Source: Bacteroidota bacterium
GTDB taxonomy: Bacteria; Bacteroidota; Bacteroidia; Bacteroidales; FEN-979
Assembly: GCA_026391355.1 (NCBI GenBank)
Contig: JAPLDH010000063.1
Location: 1-64,000, forward strand
DNA: 64,000 bases
Reading direction: 5' to 3'
The notes beneath the pieces were generated by a model. It was given only the letters and a program-made list of their open reading frames with translations. It was not told the DNA's origin and made no database searches. Positions 8,407 through 18,000 of this stretch are shown in pieces. The translations under genes were made by a program, and so were the position numbers. Numbering within the stretch: position 1 is the first letter of the stretch; each line of letters starts with the position of its first letter.

Positions 8407-9660
8407 TTAAACCGGTCCAATTGCAGCAAGATCGAAAAAAAAGACATTAAAAAACGCATAAAACACCACACCTTCCTGCCTTTCAAGCATCGATTCAAAA
8501 ATCATACTGATCCCAACGATGAATAAAAATGCAAAATAGATATAGTTTTCTCGTTTGAGGGAAAAAATGGCAGGCGTTACAATCATGGTTATCAGAATAA
8601 GTAGTCCAAATATCCCCAGCGCCATAAAAGTCTGAACGTATTGATTATGGGCATTGAGATAATGCTTCAGTACTGCTATGACATTTCCTCTCCTGTATTC
8701 TTCCATAAGTTTATCCCTGACATCTCCGGTGCCGACACCAAAGAGAAAATGTTTCTTAATAATTTCTTCAGAGGACTTCCAGATTAAAATACGGTCGCCC
8801 GTACTTCGCCCGGAATTGTCAATAGAGTCTTTGAACGCTATATCCTGTTTTGCCTGTGAAACCCGGTCTGCAGCAGTTGGGAAAAGAAGAAGAAAGAGAA
8901 CAAAAGCCGTCAAAGCAACTGCAACGAATATCACGACTGTACGCCATCTTTTGTATTTGAACAAAAGAATAACAGCATAAAAACCGATGACGCAAAGCCA
9001 TATCAGAAGACCTGCTTTCGAACTTAACAGAACGATCATCAGGGTAAAAAAAAGAAGGATCAGAATATGTGCTGTCACTTTAGGAAATCCTTTCACGCTT
9101 TGACGGATCAGGAGAAAATAGAGAATGTTCGACATGGCAAAAGTGATGTACATGGAATAGTACCCCGGGTGAAAGTTCCAGGAGAGACTTGTATAGTAAA
9201 ATGCTCCGGCTTGGTGAATAAATACACTGGAATAAAAAGCTCGCCCGACCAATATAAGACTACCTGCAATACATCCGGCAGCAAAGACCCTTAAAATAAT
9301 CCCTGTCTCTTTTTTACTTAATAGAGGGAAATCGGATGTAGCAAAAATCAATGGAAAAAGGAGAATCGATACTTTAATCTCAAGATCTTCCCGGGCATAT
9401 TGAAAATTATTTGTATGAATAAGTCCAGCCAGGTAGAGCAAATAAAGAAATGAAAATGAAAACATTAAAAATCGCGTTCTTTCCTTAAAAATTAACGGGA
9501 ATGTCTTACTATATTCCCCTTCTATAAGCCAGTTAAGAAAGAGAAACCCGATTAAAAAGGGTAACAATCGGCCATAGACAGGAATAGTAAATGCGATGGC
9601 CAGAGAGAGACCCATAAAGATTTTCCTGTGAATGACTTTTCTTTTATCCTGTTTAATCAT
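8407..9660 (-). CDS. O-antigen ligase/polymerase family membrane protein
   Basis: A 417-residue polytopic membrane protein with about ten to twelve hydrophobic segments and a periplasmic loop carrying the Wzy_C-type sequence. 'SGRSTGDRILIWKSSEEII' is followed by 'FGVGTGD' and 'LNAHNQYVQTFMALGI', where the His-Asn pair is the conserved catalytic region. Family members join polysaccharide to lipid A-core (WaaL) or polymerise repeat units (Wzy). These two roles cannot be separated by sequence alone. It is 30 bp downstream of the SAM methyltransferase gene on the same strand and precedes a GT2 gene, so it likely belongs to a surface glycan operon. Confidence 0.88.
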   Translation of the reverse strand: MIKQDKRKVIHRKIFMGLSLAIAFTIPVYGRLLPFLIGFLFLNWLIEGEYSKTFPLIFKERTRFLMFSFSFLYLLYLAGLIHTNNFQYAREDLEIKVSILLFPLIFATSDFPLLSKKETGIILRVFAAGCIAGSLILVGRAFYSSVFIHQAGAFYYTSLSWNFHPGYYSMYITFAMSNILYFLLIRQSVKGFPKVTAHILILLFFTLMIVLLSSKAGLLIWLCVIGFYAVILLFKYKRWRTVVIFVAVALTAFVLFLLLFPTAADRVSQAKQDIAFKDSIDNSGRSTGDRILIWKSSEEIIKKHFLFGVGTGDVRDKLMEEYRRGNVIAVLKHYLNAHNQYVQTFMALGIFGLLILITMIVTPAIFSLKRENYIYFAFLFIVGISMIFESMLERQEGVVFYAFFNVFFFDLAAIGPV

Positions 9661-9689
9661 CTTGTAGGTCCGACGACATTAATGAAGCA

Positions 9690-10442
9690 TCACCTGAGGC
9701 AAACAACAAGGAAATCTTTGGAGCCGATGGTCAATGGGCGTTCGTGATAATCCCCGAAGATCCGGAAGTCGGTAAACTTCGACATCGTTAAGAGGTGTTC
9801 CAGTTCATACCTGAAGAAAAGCCTGAGCTCTGTGTTCCAGGTTTCAGATTGAACCTTTCCTTTTTCGCTCCATTCAAAGCGGAACGTAACATGGGTGATC
9901 TGGTTCACGATGTCGCTGTGCGAAGAGGTGATCCGCCGCACCGTTTCCCCCGGGGCATTTTCCCCTTCAAAATCGGTGACTTCATTCATTCCTCTTTCAA
10001 GAAGCCCCGGATTAGGAACAAAGAGATCGAAAATAAAAAGGCCACCCTCTTCAAGGTAATCGTAAACATGGTTCAGCGCGGCAATCTGTTCCTGAACCGT
10101 CGTGAGGTGCATAAAAACCCGGAAAGGAGCAATAACCAAGGCAAATTTTTTATCAAGGGTAAAGCCGGTTATACTCTGAAGAGAGATCCTGTGCTGATCT
10201 TTTTTGTCAATCCTTGACCTCAGGATATCCAGCATCGATGGACTAATGTCGATCCCGTAAATGTCGGCTCCCTGGTTCAGTGCCTCAATAAAAAAGCGTC
10301 CTGTACCCGTACCTACTTCCAGCACAGGTCCGTTTGCCTCACTGATCTTTTTTAGGAAGTAATCTGTGTCAACACCTGACCTTATATGGCTGTAGATCAG
10401 ATCATAGAAGCGGGCGAAGAATTGCGGGTAGAGGGTGGTCAT
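9690..10442 (-). CDS. class I SAM-dependent methyltransferase
   Basis: A 250-residue Rossmann-fold methyltransferase. The SAM-binding motif I is 'VLEVGTGTGRFFIEAL' near residues 37-52, followed by the acidic strand end 'GADIYGIDISPSML' near 56-69 and 'FALVIAPFRVFMHL' as the motif IV region. The C-terminal half resembles small-molecule methyltransferases of the Methyltransf_25/11 type. The substrate is unknown. The start codon at 10442 is the last ATGACC unit of a long heptad tract. Spacing of 30 bp to the O-antigen ligase suggests cotranscription. Confidence 0.85.
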   Translation of the reverse strand: MTTLYPQFFARFYDLIYSHIRSGVDTDYFLKKISEANGPVLEVGTGTGRFFIEALNQGADIYGIDISPSMLDILRSRIDKKDQHRISLQSITGFTLDKKFALVIAPFRVFMHLTTVQEQIAALNHVYDYLEEGGLFIFDLFVPNPGLLERGMNEVTDFEGENAPGETVRRITSSHSDIVNQITHVTFRFEWSEKGKVQSETWNTELRLFFRYELEHLLTMSKFTDFRIFGDYHERPLTIGSKDFLVVCLR

Positions 10443-10666
10443 GGGTTATTGGTCATTGGTCATTAAGTCATTGGTCATTGGTCATTGGTCATTGGTTATT
10501 AAGTCATTGGTTATTAAGTCATTGGTCATTAAGTCAAAAGGTCATTAGGTCATTAGGTCATTTGGGAAGAAGCGATTAGACAATAGACAATAGGCATTGG
10601 TGTTTTGACCTTTGACATTTGATTTTTTTTACTGATGACTTAATGACTTAATGCCCAATGACCAGT
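10443..10666 (-). repeat. two-armed intergenic heptad cassette
   Basis: Read on the coding (minus) strand, the interval between the 10670-10945 gene and the methyltransferase gene begins with GTCATTAAGTCATT units. It passes through a middle part with phrases such as CAAATGTCAAAGGTCAAAA and GCCTATTGTCTATTGTC, and ends with many AATGACCTAATGACC units up to the start codon at 10442. The two arms are inverted relative to each other and could pair as an imperfect long stem. This is the longest heptad tract in the window. Confidence 0.8.
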
Positions 10667-10669
10667 ATA

Positions 10670-10945
10670 TTACAAATTAAACAGAATGACTAATGTGATA
10701 ATGGCGAGCACGATTGGTACCAGGATCAGCACCTTTTTCCGGTCGCGGTTGATAAAGCCCTGGCATTCAATCGCCTTTTCCGTTGCGAATTTATCTCCCG
10801 GCTTATATTGGAGGGCTGCTTTGAACTCCTCCCGTGCTGACCGGAACAGGTCGATCTTGATAAAGTCGGCTCCGCGTTGTGTATGCTCACGGTATTTCAG
10901 CTCTTCGTGGGAGAGGGGTTCTTCCTGTACTTCATGACTGGACAT
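10670..10945 (-). CDS. small tail-anchored protein, TPR-like
   Basis: A 91-residue protein. The N-terminal two thirds is helical and resembles a single tetratricopeptide-type hairpin ('FRSAREEFKAALQYKPGDKFA', near residues 34-54). The C terminus is one strong membrane helix ('VLILVPIVLAIITLVILFNL', 72-91) with almost nothing after it, so the protein should be tail-anchored with its helical part in the cytoplasm. I do not recognise a named family. A good TAnnTTTG element lies about 20 bp upstream, which supports expression as its own unit. A scaffold or assembly role is possible but only a guess. Confidence 0.7.
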   Translation of the reverse strand: MSSHEVQEEPLSHEELKYREHTQRGADFIKIDLFRSAREEFKAALQYKPGDKFATEKAIECQGFINRDRKKVLILVPIVLAIITLVILFNL

Positions 10946-10965
10946 AATTTTTCTGTTTTAAAGTC

Positions 10966-10973
10966 CAAAAGTA
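10966..10973 (-). promoter_or_regulatory. candidate -7 element TACTTTTG
   Basis: Minus-strand TACTTTTG matches TAnnTTTG and lies 20 bp upstream of the ATG at 10945. Confidence 0.5.
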
Positions 10974-10982
10974 TAAAAAATA

Positions 10983-11143
10983 TTGGAATTAGGAATTTGG
11001 AAAAAGGAATTTGGAAAGAGGAATTAGGAATGCAGAAATGCAGGAGTGCAGAATTAATCCCTTGGGGTTACATAATTTCTGGAATGACGAATATGCGAAT
11101 GACGAATAACTATTGCCTACTGCCTGTTGCCTATTGCCTCCTA
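10983..11143. repeat. phrase cassette left of the defence genes
   Basis: Roughly 160 bp of near-repeats: GGAATTAGGAATTTGGAA units, ATGCAGAAATGCAGGAGTGCAG, GAATGACGAATATGCGAATGACG and finally TGCCTACTGCCTGTTGCC. It ends directly at the 30-bp direct repeat at 11146. No gene is seen between 10946 and 11265 other than this and the elements listed separately. Confidence 0.65.
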
Positions 11144-11145
11144 AG

Positions 11146-11175
11146 TCAAAGATACAATCTAAAAGCAATTCACAA
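11146..11175 (-). repeat. left 30-bp direct repeat flanking the defence cassette
   Basis: This copy and the one at 18657-18686 are identical at 29 of 30 positions and lie in the same orientation on either side of the xre-helicase-methyltransferase genes. Read on the minus strand with one more base at this copy, it begins GTTGTGAATTGCTTT and ends TATCTTTGA. That form resembles the 5' part of Bacteroidota type II-C CRISPR repeats as I remember them. It also contains TTG-N18-TATCTTTG, a full promoter match. Only single copies are present, not an array. Confidence 0.8.
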
Positions 11176-11260
11176 CGTATTCAGTGTTAAGTATCTGTCT
11201 TAATAGCCATAAGTAATAAAAAAAGTTATAAACATCCGGAGAAAATTTTATTTTTTTTAC

Positions 11261-11268
11261 TATTTTTG
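11261..11268 (+). promoter_or_regulatory. candidate -7 element for the defence operon
   Basis: TATTTTTG fits TAnnTTTG. It overlaps the first half of the inverted repeat at 11266-11282, so a protein bound there would block transcription. Confidence 0.5.
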
Positions 11269-11282
11269 ACAAATTCTGTCAA
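11266..11282. promoter_or_regulatory. probable XRE operator TTGACA-N5-TGTCAA
   Basis: TTGACAAATTCTGTCAA is a perfect 6-bp inverted repeat with a 5-base spacer. It lies over the promoter and just before the regulator's reading frame, the usual position for an autoregulatory operator of a restriction-modification control protein. Confidence 0.55.
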
Positions 11283-11298
11283 GTCAATATTTGGTCAA

Positions 11299-11607
11299 TT
11301 GGGTAACTTCGGTCAGCGAATCAGGGAACTCAGGGAAGGCAAGGGTCTTCTGCTTCGGGAAATAGCGGCTTCCCTTGAAATAGACACAGGATTGATGAGT
11401 AAAATTGAAAGGGGCGAACGCAAACCAAACCGGGACCAGGTAAAGCGGATCGCCCGGATACTGAAAGCTGATAACAAGGAATTGCTTACGCTGTGGCTCG
11501 CCGATAAAGTTCAGTATATTATCAATGAGGAGTTGTCGGTAGCCGAAGAAGCATTGGAAATTGTTAAACGAAAGTTAAAGCATGATACCGAGAATTATTC
11601 TCATTGA
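11299..11607 (+). CDS. XRE-family transcriptional regulator (C-protein-like)
   Basis: A helix-turn-helix protein of about 102 residues. The HTH is complete: 'FGQRIRELREGKGLLLREIA', then 'SLEIDTGLMSKIERGERKPN', then 'RDQVKRIARILKAD'. A short helical tail follows. No ATG lies upstream of the HTH. The open frame allows TTG at 11266 or 11299; because the likely -7 element overlaps 11266, the TTG at 11299 (protein start MGNFGQRIREL) is preferred. It overlaps the helicase gene by 26 bp, so the two are coupled. By position it should control the downstream restriction-type genes, possibly by binding the inverted repeat over its own promoter. Confidence 0.8.
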   Translation: MGNFGQRIRELREGKGLLLREIAASLEIDTGLMSKIERGERKPNRDQVKRIARILKADNKELLTLWLADKVQYIINEELSVAEEALEIVKRKLKHDTENYSH

Positions 11608-14600
11608 CAATTCGTCAGAAAATTACTCCCTTGGATATGCATTTAAGGAACTGATCAGCGATCCCTCTTTTTCACAGGTGGCCATCGCCTCAGGATATTG
11701 GGATTTACTAGGTATGGCCTTGATTTATGATGATTTAAAGTCATTTCTGGAACGGGAGAACACATCATTCAGGCTGCTCCTTGGCGAAGAACCATGTGTA
11801 CGTACATATCAGGTTAAAAATCCGGAGAACCAGGATCCTGAATTCCCGGAAAAATATTTTAAAAAGGATCTCGAAGAACTCGAACTAAAAGATGAATATC
11901 AGAAGGTAGTAGATCTGCTTTTAAAACATACAAAGCCGAATGGTAAACTTCAAATCAGGGTTTACCGTAAAAATTTTCTTCATGCTAAATGTTACATCTT
12001 TGGGAGTGTTGAGGATAATGCCGTCGGATTATTAGGGAGCTCCAATTTTACATTTCAGGGACTATCCGGCAACCTTGAACTCAACCAACTGGAAGATAAT
12101 AACGCAACCGTAAATTATATCCGCAAAAACATTACCCAACATCCTACACACCGGTCATGGTTTGAGGAATTGTGGAGCAACAGTGAAGCCTGGACCGGGA
12201 TCTTCTCAGAAGAGATTCTCGATGTCAGCAAGCACGGAAGCCTTTGTTTCAGCCCGTATGAAATGTATATACATGCATTGTACAGAATTTATGGACAGGA
12301 ACTTCTTGATGAAAAAGAGAACAAGGTCGAACCAAATGATCCTGCATCCGGAAAACCGCAAATGCTTAAATTCCAAATACAGAATGCCAATAGTATAATC
12401 AAAAAATTAGAACGGCAAGGCGTTGCCATGCTTTCGGATTCGGTTGGATTAGGTAAAACTTACACTGCAATTAAAGTAATCGAATATTACCAGCAAACCC
12501 GCCAACAACGGGTTGTTGTAATCACACCAGCAGGGTTGAAGTCGCAATGGGAAAAAGCCTTTGCAGATTTCAGGTTTAAAAATATTCCGGAAATACTTTC
12601 AATGCAAGACATAAATAAAGTTCAGGACAGAAGAGAAACTTACAAGAGTATTTCTGTCGGGTTATTTGTGTTCGATGAGAGTCATAATCTAAGAACGGCG
12701 GGCGGCAGCCGTTCAGATATTTTTACTCAATGGAAAATGGAGAATGAAAAAGCACATACATTGTTGGTAACTGCTACACCCATTAATAATCAACTTTCAG
12801 ATTTGACAAATCAAATAATAATTGGTACAGGAGGAGAATTGACAAAACTTGGTTTTCATGTCAATGACAGAGGAAACCGGGAAACAATTCAGGAAAGACT
12901 GGCCATTATTCAAAAAAAAATCAAGACAGATATTACTTCTGGTTTTATTGATTACCATGGAATAAGAGAGCAACTTACCCCACTTCTAAATAAGTTTATC
13001 GTAAAGAGAACAAGACAAAGTATCGAAAAAGAATTTCCTGACGGTCTTTTGATAAATGGAATCCTGCAAAAATTTCCAAAGTCCATTCCATTTAATTTGG
13101 AATACACTGTTTCAAATCAATTCAAATCAGAATTGGAAAAGTATGCTGCCAATTATCCCAGATTGGCGAAGGCTTTCCAATTTACCATTAATAGTTTAGC
13201 TGAGTTAAAATACCTGGCTCATCCTTTAGATTTATTCGAATACTACGAAAAAAGAAAAATTCCAATTTCGTCATCACTGGAAATCATATATACAGGACTG
13301 CTTTCACTTGGCTTTCCATGTTATAGGTATAATATTTACAGGTGGGCTTATTATGGGAGAAACAGAGAAGCAGACGATTTTAAGTTAACGAGTGATGAAA
13401 ACAAGGAACTTAGCAGGCAAATTGGTATATATGGAATTTTCAGAACAGTTTTTTTAAAACGACTTGAATCTTCATTGTTCTCAATTCAAAAGTCTGTTTC
13501 AAGCTATGAAGATAAACTACTTGATTTTCAAAAAAAGTTGATCAGGTACAACAAGATCATTTCTGTAAAGAATCTTTCATCCCTGAATAAATTTATTGAT
13601 TCCTACAATGAGCAAAATGCAGGAGAAGATGAACTGGATTTTGATTTTGCCACTTTTGAAAACAGGGAAGATGGTTTTTTTAGTATAGATGCGGATAAAG
13701 GAGTTTTTAATATTGACCAGTTAAAAGAAGATATTGCCAAAGATCTGGCTATAATCCAGGTGTTGAAAAAGCAATTGGACTTGCTGATTAAAAAGGACGA
13801 TAAGATACAGCAACTTGCCAAACACCTAAATCAAAATGATGACAGGAAGGTATTAATATTCACTTATTTTGCCGATACGTTAAAATACCTGCAAAACGAC
13901 CTGCCTCAATATTTGCTTAAGGGCAGGAATGTTGAATTTGCGTTAGGTACCAAAAGTGAAATTGAAAATTTTGCCAGGCGATTTGCTCCGGTTGCAAAAC
14001 AATATACTTTAAAAACGGACGAAAGAGAAATAGATTATTTACTGGCAACCGACAAACTTTCAGAAGGGCAGAATCTTCAGGATAGTGGAATGATAGTGAA
14101 TTATGATTTACACTGGAACCCAGTCCGGATGATTCAGCGAAATGGCCGGATCAATCGGTTAGGATCTACTTTTGAGGAAATTTATGTATATAATTTTCGC
14201 CCAACTGATCAGTTAGAGAGTTATTTGCAGTTGGTAAATAAATTGCAAACAAAAATTGACTTAATCAGGTACACTGTGGGAACCGATCAGTCTGTTCTGG
14301 ATGAAGAACCAATTCCACAGGAATTCACTGAGGAATTATACAGTCGGGATGAAAAGAAAAGGTTAGCTGCTTTACAAAAAATTATGGAAACAACGGAATA
14401 CCTCGGTGCCGAGCCAATATTCCTCGAAGACCTCAGATATTTTGATAATAACCCTGATATTGATGATACGTACAAAGAAAAAATAAAAAATCTACCTAAA
14501 GGGAAATGGGGTAAAATTCAGGAAAAACAAAAAGATGATGAATTTTTGCACATTGCACATCTGGCCGCAGGAGAAGAAGATACATTTGAAGCAGGATTTT

Positions 14601-15079
14601 TTGTGGTATTTGGAAAGAATGAAATTGGCGTCATGATGTCGGAAGCCGAAGGGCTGAATTATATTAAAACCACCAGTGACAATAACAAAAGATTTTCTGA
14701 TCAGTTTAAAAATAAAGTACAAACGGAAGAAATGATCAGAAACTTTATTGACCTTTATGATATTTCAGAGGATGTTCATAATATCCGATATGGGAAACAA
14801 CAGGAAGAAGCCATTGCAGCATTGATTACCAGAATGATTGAATATGGAGAATCACCTGAAATCATTGAAATGGTGACAAATTCGATCTTGCATTCACAAA
14901 ATGCCTATATAAACAGGGAAAACCTGAAATTGGTGAAACAAGTAAATAGTAAAATCCGAAAAGGAGAACATTTTGGATCAAAAGAGATAGAACGATTTAA
15001 ACAATTGGCGTTACAAAACAAACCCGAAGAAAAAACAGTGAAAGTCCCACTTTCAGAAATCATTCAAATTTTTGCATAG
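11582..15079 (+). CDS. PLD-nuclease / SNF2-type helicase fusion (restriction component)
   Basis: A 1165-residue protein. Residues about 1-190 carry one phospholipase D-type nuclease half-site: H134-x-K136 in 'FLHAKCYIFG', then 'GSSNFTFQGLSGNLELN' (N155, E166). A single HKD motif implies a dimeric active site, as in the BfiI-like nucleases. Residues about 270-900 form a superfamily 2 SNF2-like motor with Walker A 'SVGLGKTY' (about 287-294), Walker B 'DESH' (365-368), 'TATP' (397-400) and motif VI 'QRNGRINRLG' (about 851-860). The C-terminal 250 residues are unassigned. The methyltransferase gene begins at the next base after its stop. It probably translocates on DNA and cuts unmodified DNA; the pairing suggests an ATP-dependent restriction system. 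From about 12.7 kb the DNA is richer in A+T than the metabolic genes. Confidence 0.85.
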   Translation: MIPRIILIDNSSENYSLGYAFKELISDPSFSQVAIASGYWDLLGMALIYDDLKSFLERENTSFRLLLGEEPCVRTYQVKNPENQDPEFPEKYFKKDLEELELKDEYQKVVDLLLKHTKPNGKLQIRVYRKNFLHAKCYIFGSVEDNAVGLLGSSNFTFQGLSGNLELNQLEDNNATVNYIRKNITQHPTHRSWFEELWSNSEAWTGIFSEEILDVSKHGSLCFSPYEMYIHALYRIYGQELLDEKENKVEPNDPASGKPQMLKFQIQNANSIIKKLERQGVAMLSDSVGLGKTYTAIKVIEYYQQTRQQRVVVITPAGLKSQWEKAFADFRFKNIPEILSMQDINKVQDRRETYKSISVGLFVFDESHNLRTAGGSRSDIFTQWKMENEKAHTLLVTATPINNQLSDLTNQIIIGTGGELTKLGFHVNDRGNRETIQERLAIIQKKIKTDITSGFIDYHGIREQLTPLLNKFIVKRTRQSIEKEFPDGLLINGILQKFPKSIPFNLEYTVSNQFKSELEKYAANYPRLAKAFQFTINSLAELKYLAHPLDLFEYYEKRKIPISSSLEIIYTGLLSLGFPCYRYNIYRWAYYGRNREADDFKLTSDENKELSRQIGIYGIFRTVFLKRLESSLFSIQKSVSSYEDKLLDFQKKLIRYNKIISVKNLSSLNKFIDSYNEQNAGEDELDFDFATFENREDGFFSIDADKGVFNIDQLKEDIAKDLAIIQVLKKQLDLLIKKDDKIQQLAKHLNQNDDRKVLIFTYFADTLKYLQNDLPQYLLKGRNVEFALGTKSEIENFARRFAPVAKQYTLKTDEREIDYLLATDKLSEGQNLQDSGMIVNYDLHWNPVRMIQRNGRINRLGSTFEEIYVYNFRPTDQLESYLQLVNKLQTKIDLIRYTVGTDQSVLDEEPIPQEFTEELYSRDEKKRLAALQKIMETTEYLGAEPIFLEDLRYFDNNPDIDDTYKEKIKNLPKGKWGKIQEKQKDDEFLHIAHLAAGEEDTFEAGFFVVFGKNEIGVMMSEAEGLNYIKTTSDNNKRFSDQFKNKVQTEEMIRNFIDLYDISEDVHNIRYGKQQEEAIAALITRMIEYGESPEIIEMVTNSILHSQNAYINRENLKLVKQVNSKIRKGEHFGSKEIERFKQLALQNKPEEKTVKVPLSEIIQIFA

Positions 15080-18000
15080 ATGACAATTCAACATCTCAAT
15101 AATATACTTGTCGAGTTATACCAGAATAAAACAAGAGAAAAAGTTATGGAGTTTGCTTTTACTCTTATTGAATGGATGGGGTTAATTGCCCACGATGATA
15201 AAAAGGGACAGTTATTGGCTCCTCAAACAAATAAACTAAAAGGTTTTTTAGCCCCGGTTCCAAAAACAGCCCAGCCGCAGTTATACAGACTTACAGCCGA
15301 TGGACAAAATATCCGTATCCGGTTTGCAGTATTGAACAATTTGAAAAAAGAAACCATCAATCAATTGGTGGATAATGACCCGGGCCTTACCAGTTATCAG
15401 GCAATTACAAAAGGAATCGGAAAAACTGTAAACGGAACTGCATTTATTCCTTCTCAGCCCTATTTTATTCATTTTGTAACCACAAAAGATTATGACCGTC
15501 TGATCCTGATTTTTAATCAGGGCGACCAAAAACGCCTTGTTTCGTTCCGAAACAGGTTAACCAATACTCAATACTTTAAAATTATTTTACAATGGCAATA
15601 CATTGCCCGAAAATCAAAGCCAGAGATTTCCGATCTGCTATGGAAAAGTCTCGATGTTAAAGAAGTCAATAAAGACTTTTACAAACAAATTAAAGAGCGT
15701 TTTGATGCTTTATTGGGTATGGTCAAATCTTACAACCTGGATGCAACCGAAAATCAGGTAAAACAATTCGCGATAAAATTGATTGGCCGATACCTCTTTT
15801 GTTGGTTTCTGAAGGAAAAAGAGATTATCCCCAACAGCTTGATTTGTAGTGATTACATAAAAAAAACAGACAATTATCATCAACTTTTCCTTCAAAAGCT
15901 ATTTTTTGGAATACTTAATTCCAGGATTCAGGATAGAGATTGGCTGATTACTGAATCAACAGAAATAAAACACTTCTTCGAAAAGATACCCTATCTGAAT
16001 GGAGGCCTTTTTGACAAGACCACTGAAGATGAATTATTTGCAACCCTTGAATTAAATCCATGGTTAATTAAGTTTGTTGAGGTTCTGGAAAATTATGATT
16101 TTACAGTTGACGAAAGCAGTAACCAATATCAGCAGGTAGCTGTTGACCCTGAAATGTTGGGGCGTATTTTTGAGAATCTATTGGCAAGCCAGAACCCTGA
16201 AACCGAAAAAGCAGCAAATAATGAACGAAAAGCCTTTGGCGCTTTCTATACACCCCGGGAGATTGTGGACTATATGGTAGATGAGGGTTTAAAAACCTAT
16301 TTAGCCGGTAAACTGAATATTCATTCTGATGAATTAACTTATGCATTTTCTGCTAATCCGGTATGGCCTGACAAATTATCAAAAAGGAAACCAGAGGCAG
16401 AGGCTGCTTTGAAAAATGTAAAAATTCTTGACCCGGCTTGCGGTTCCGGTGCTTTTCCGATGGGTGTTTTACATCGCCTTATCAGTTTAAGGGAAATTTT
16501 AAGCCTGCAGCCAAATACTTATCTACTTAAAAAAGAAATTCTTTCAAACAACATTTACGGTGTGGATATCATGCCCATGGCAATTGAGATTGCCCGTCTC
16601 AGAGCATGGCTTTCTCTGATTGTCGAAGAAGATTACAAAGGCGAAAAGGTTTCCGGTAATTTCGGTATCGATGCTCTGCCGAATTTAGACTTCAAATTTA
16701 TGCAGGGGAATTCGCTACTTGAAACATTCGAAGGTATTAAATTATTTGATGAGAAATTGCTTTTGGTAAAAATTGCCAGTGATAAACAGGATCTGATAGA
16801 CAAAACAAAGAATAAACTGAATGAACTACAACAAACCTACATTACACTCCATCAAACAAATCAACTGAAAGGAACTACAAAAGCGATCCTTGATATTGAA
16901 CTTAAACAAAATAAAGAATTACTGACAAGGATTCTGAAAGCAGAGGAACCCAATGCCAATTATGGTTTGTTTCAGACAGAAGAACATACCGATAATATCA
17001 CGGAGAAATTACAAAAGCTACACTCGGAGTTATTCAGTACGTCGGAAAAAGATCGTAAAAAAGAACTTATTCTTGCAATAGAAACACTTGAATGGAAGTT
17101 GATTGCAACAACTTTAAAGGAACATGGCAAAACCGATAAACTGAATGATCTTGAAAATCTTCGGAAGCAAAATATAAGACCCTATTTCCTTTTTAAACTC
17201 AATTTTCCGGAAGTATTTACCGAAAAAGGAGGATTCGATATTGTAATCGGAAACCCGCCTTATGTGCGCCAGGAGGCCATTGACCCCTATTACAAACCCA
17301 AATACATAGCCAATCATCCCGAAGTAGGCAGTGGTACTGCCGATTTATATGTTTACTTTTTCGATTCAGCCCTTTCTGTTACAAATAAAGGTGGTATTAT
17401 CATTTTTATTACCCTGAATAAATACCTGAAAACAAAATATGGTGAGGGTTTACGAAAAAAGTTAAAAGATAAAAATGTTGATTTGATTATTGATTTTTTT
17501 GAACTTCCCGTTTTTGAGGCAAGCACCGATACTGCAATTACTAAAATTATCAATTCACCGGATACAGACACTACCCGCTATTTTCCTGTAAAATCATTGG
17601 ATCAACTTGATTTAAATGTGTTGACTAGGTGTGAGCCTTTAAAAGTGATTAAAGATGGCTCAGAGTGGAAATTTATCGATGAATCGAATGTTAAACTTCT
17701 CGGTAAATTTTATAATAATTCAATTTCCCTTCAAAATTATAGCAATGACAAAATTTATCGCGGATTGACAACTGGATTAAACAATGCATTTATTTTTGAT
17801 GAGGAAGTTGCAATTCCTATTGCAAATTCCGAAAGTAATGTACTATTACGAAAATACGCACATCCAAAAGGAATTAAAAAATGGAAAATTGAAAATGAAA
17901 AATTTTTCTTATCAACTGGATTTGATATAGATATAGAGAATAAATATCCTAAAGCGTATAATCATTTATTGCCTTTTAAAGAAGAATTATTGATAAGACA

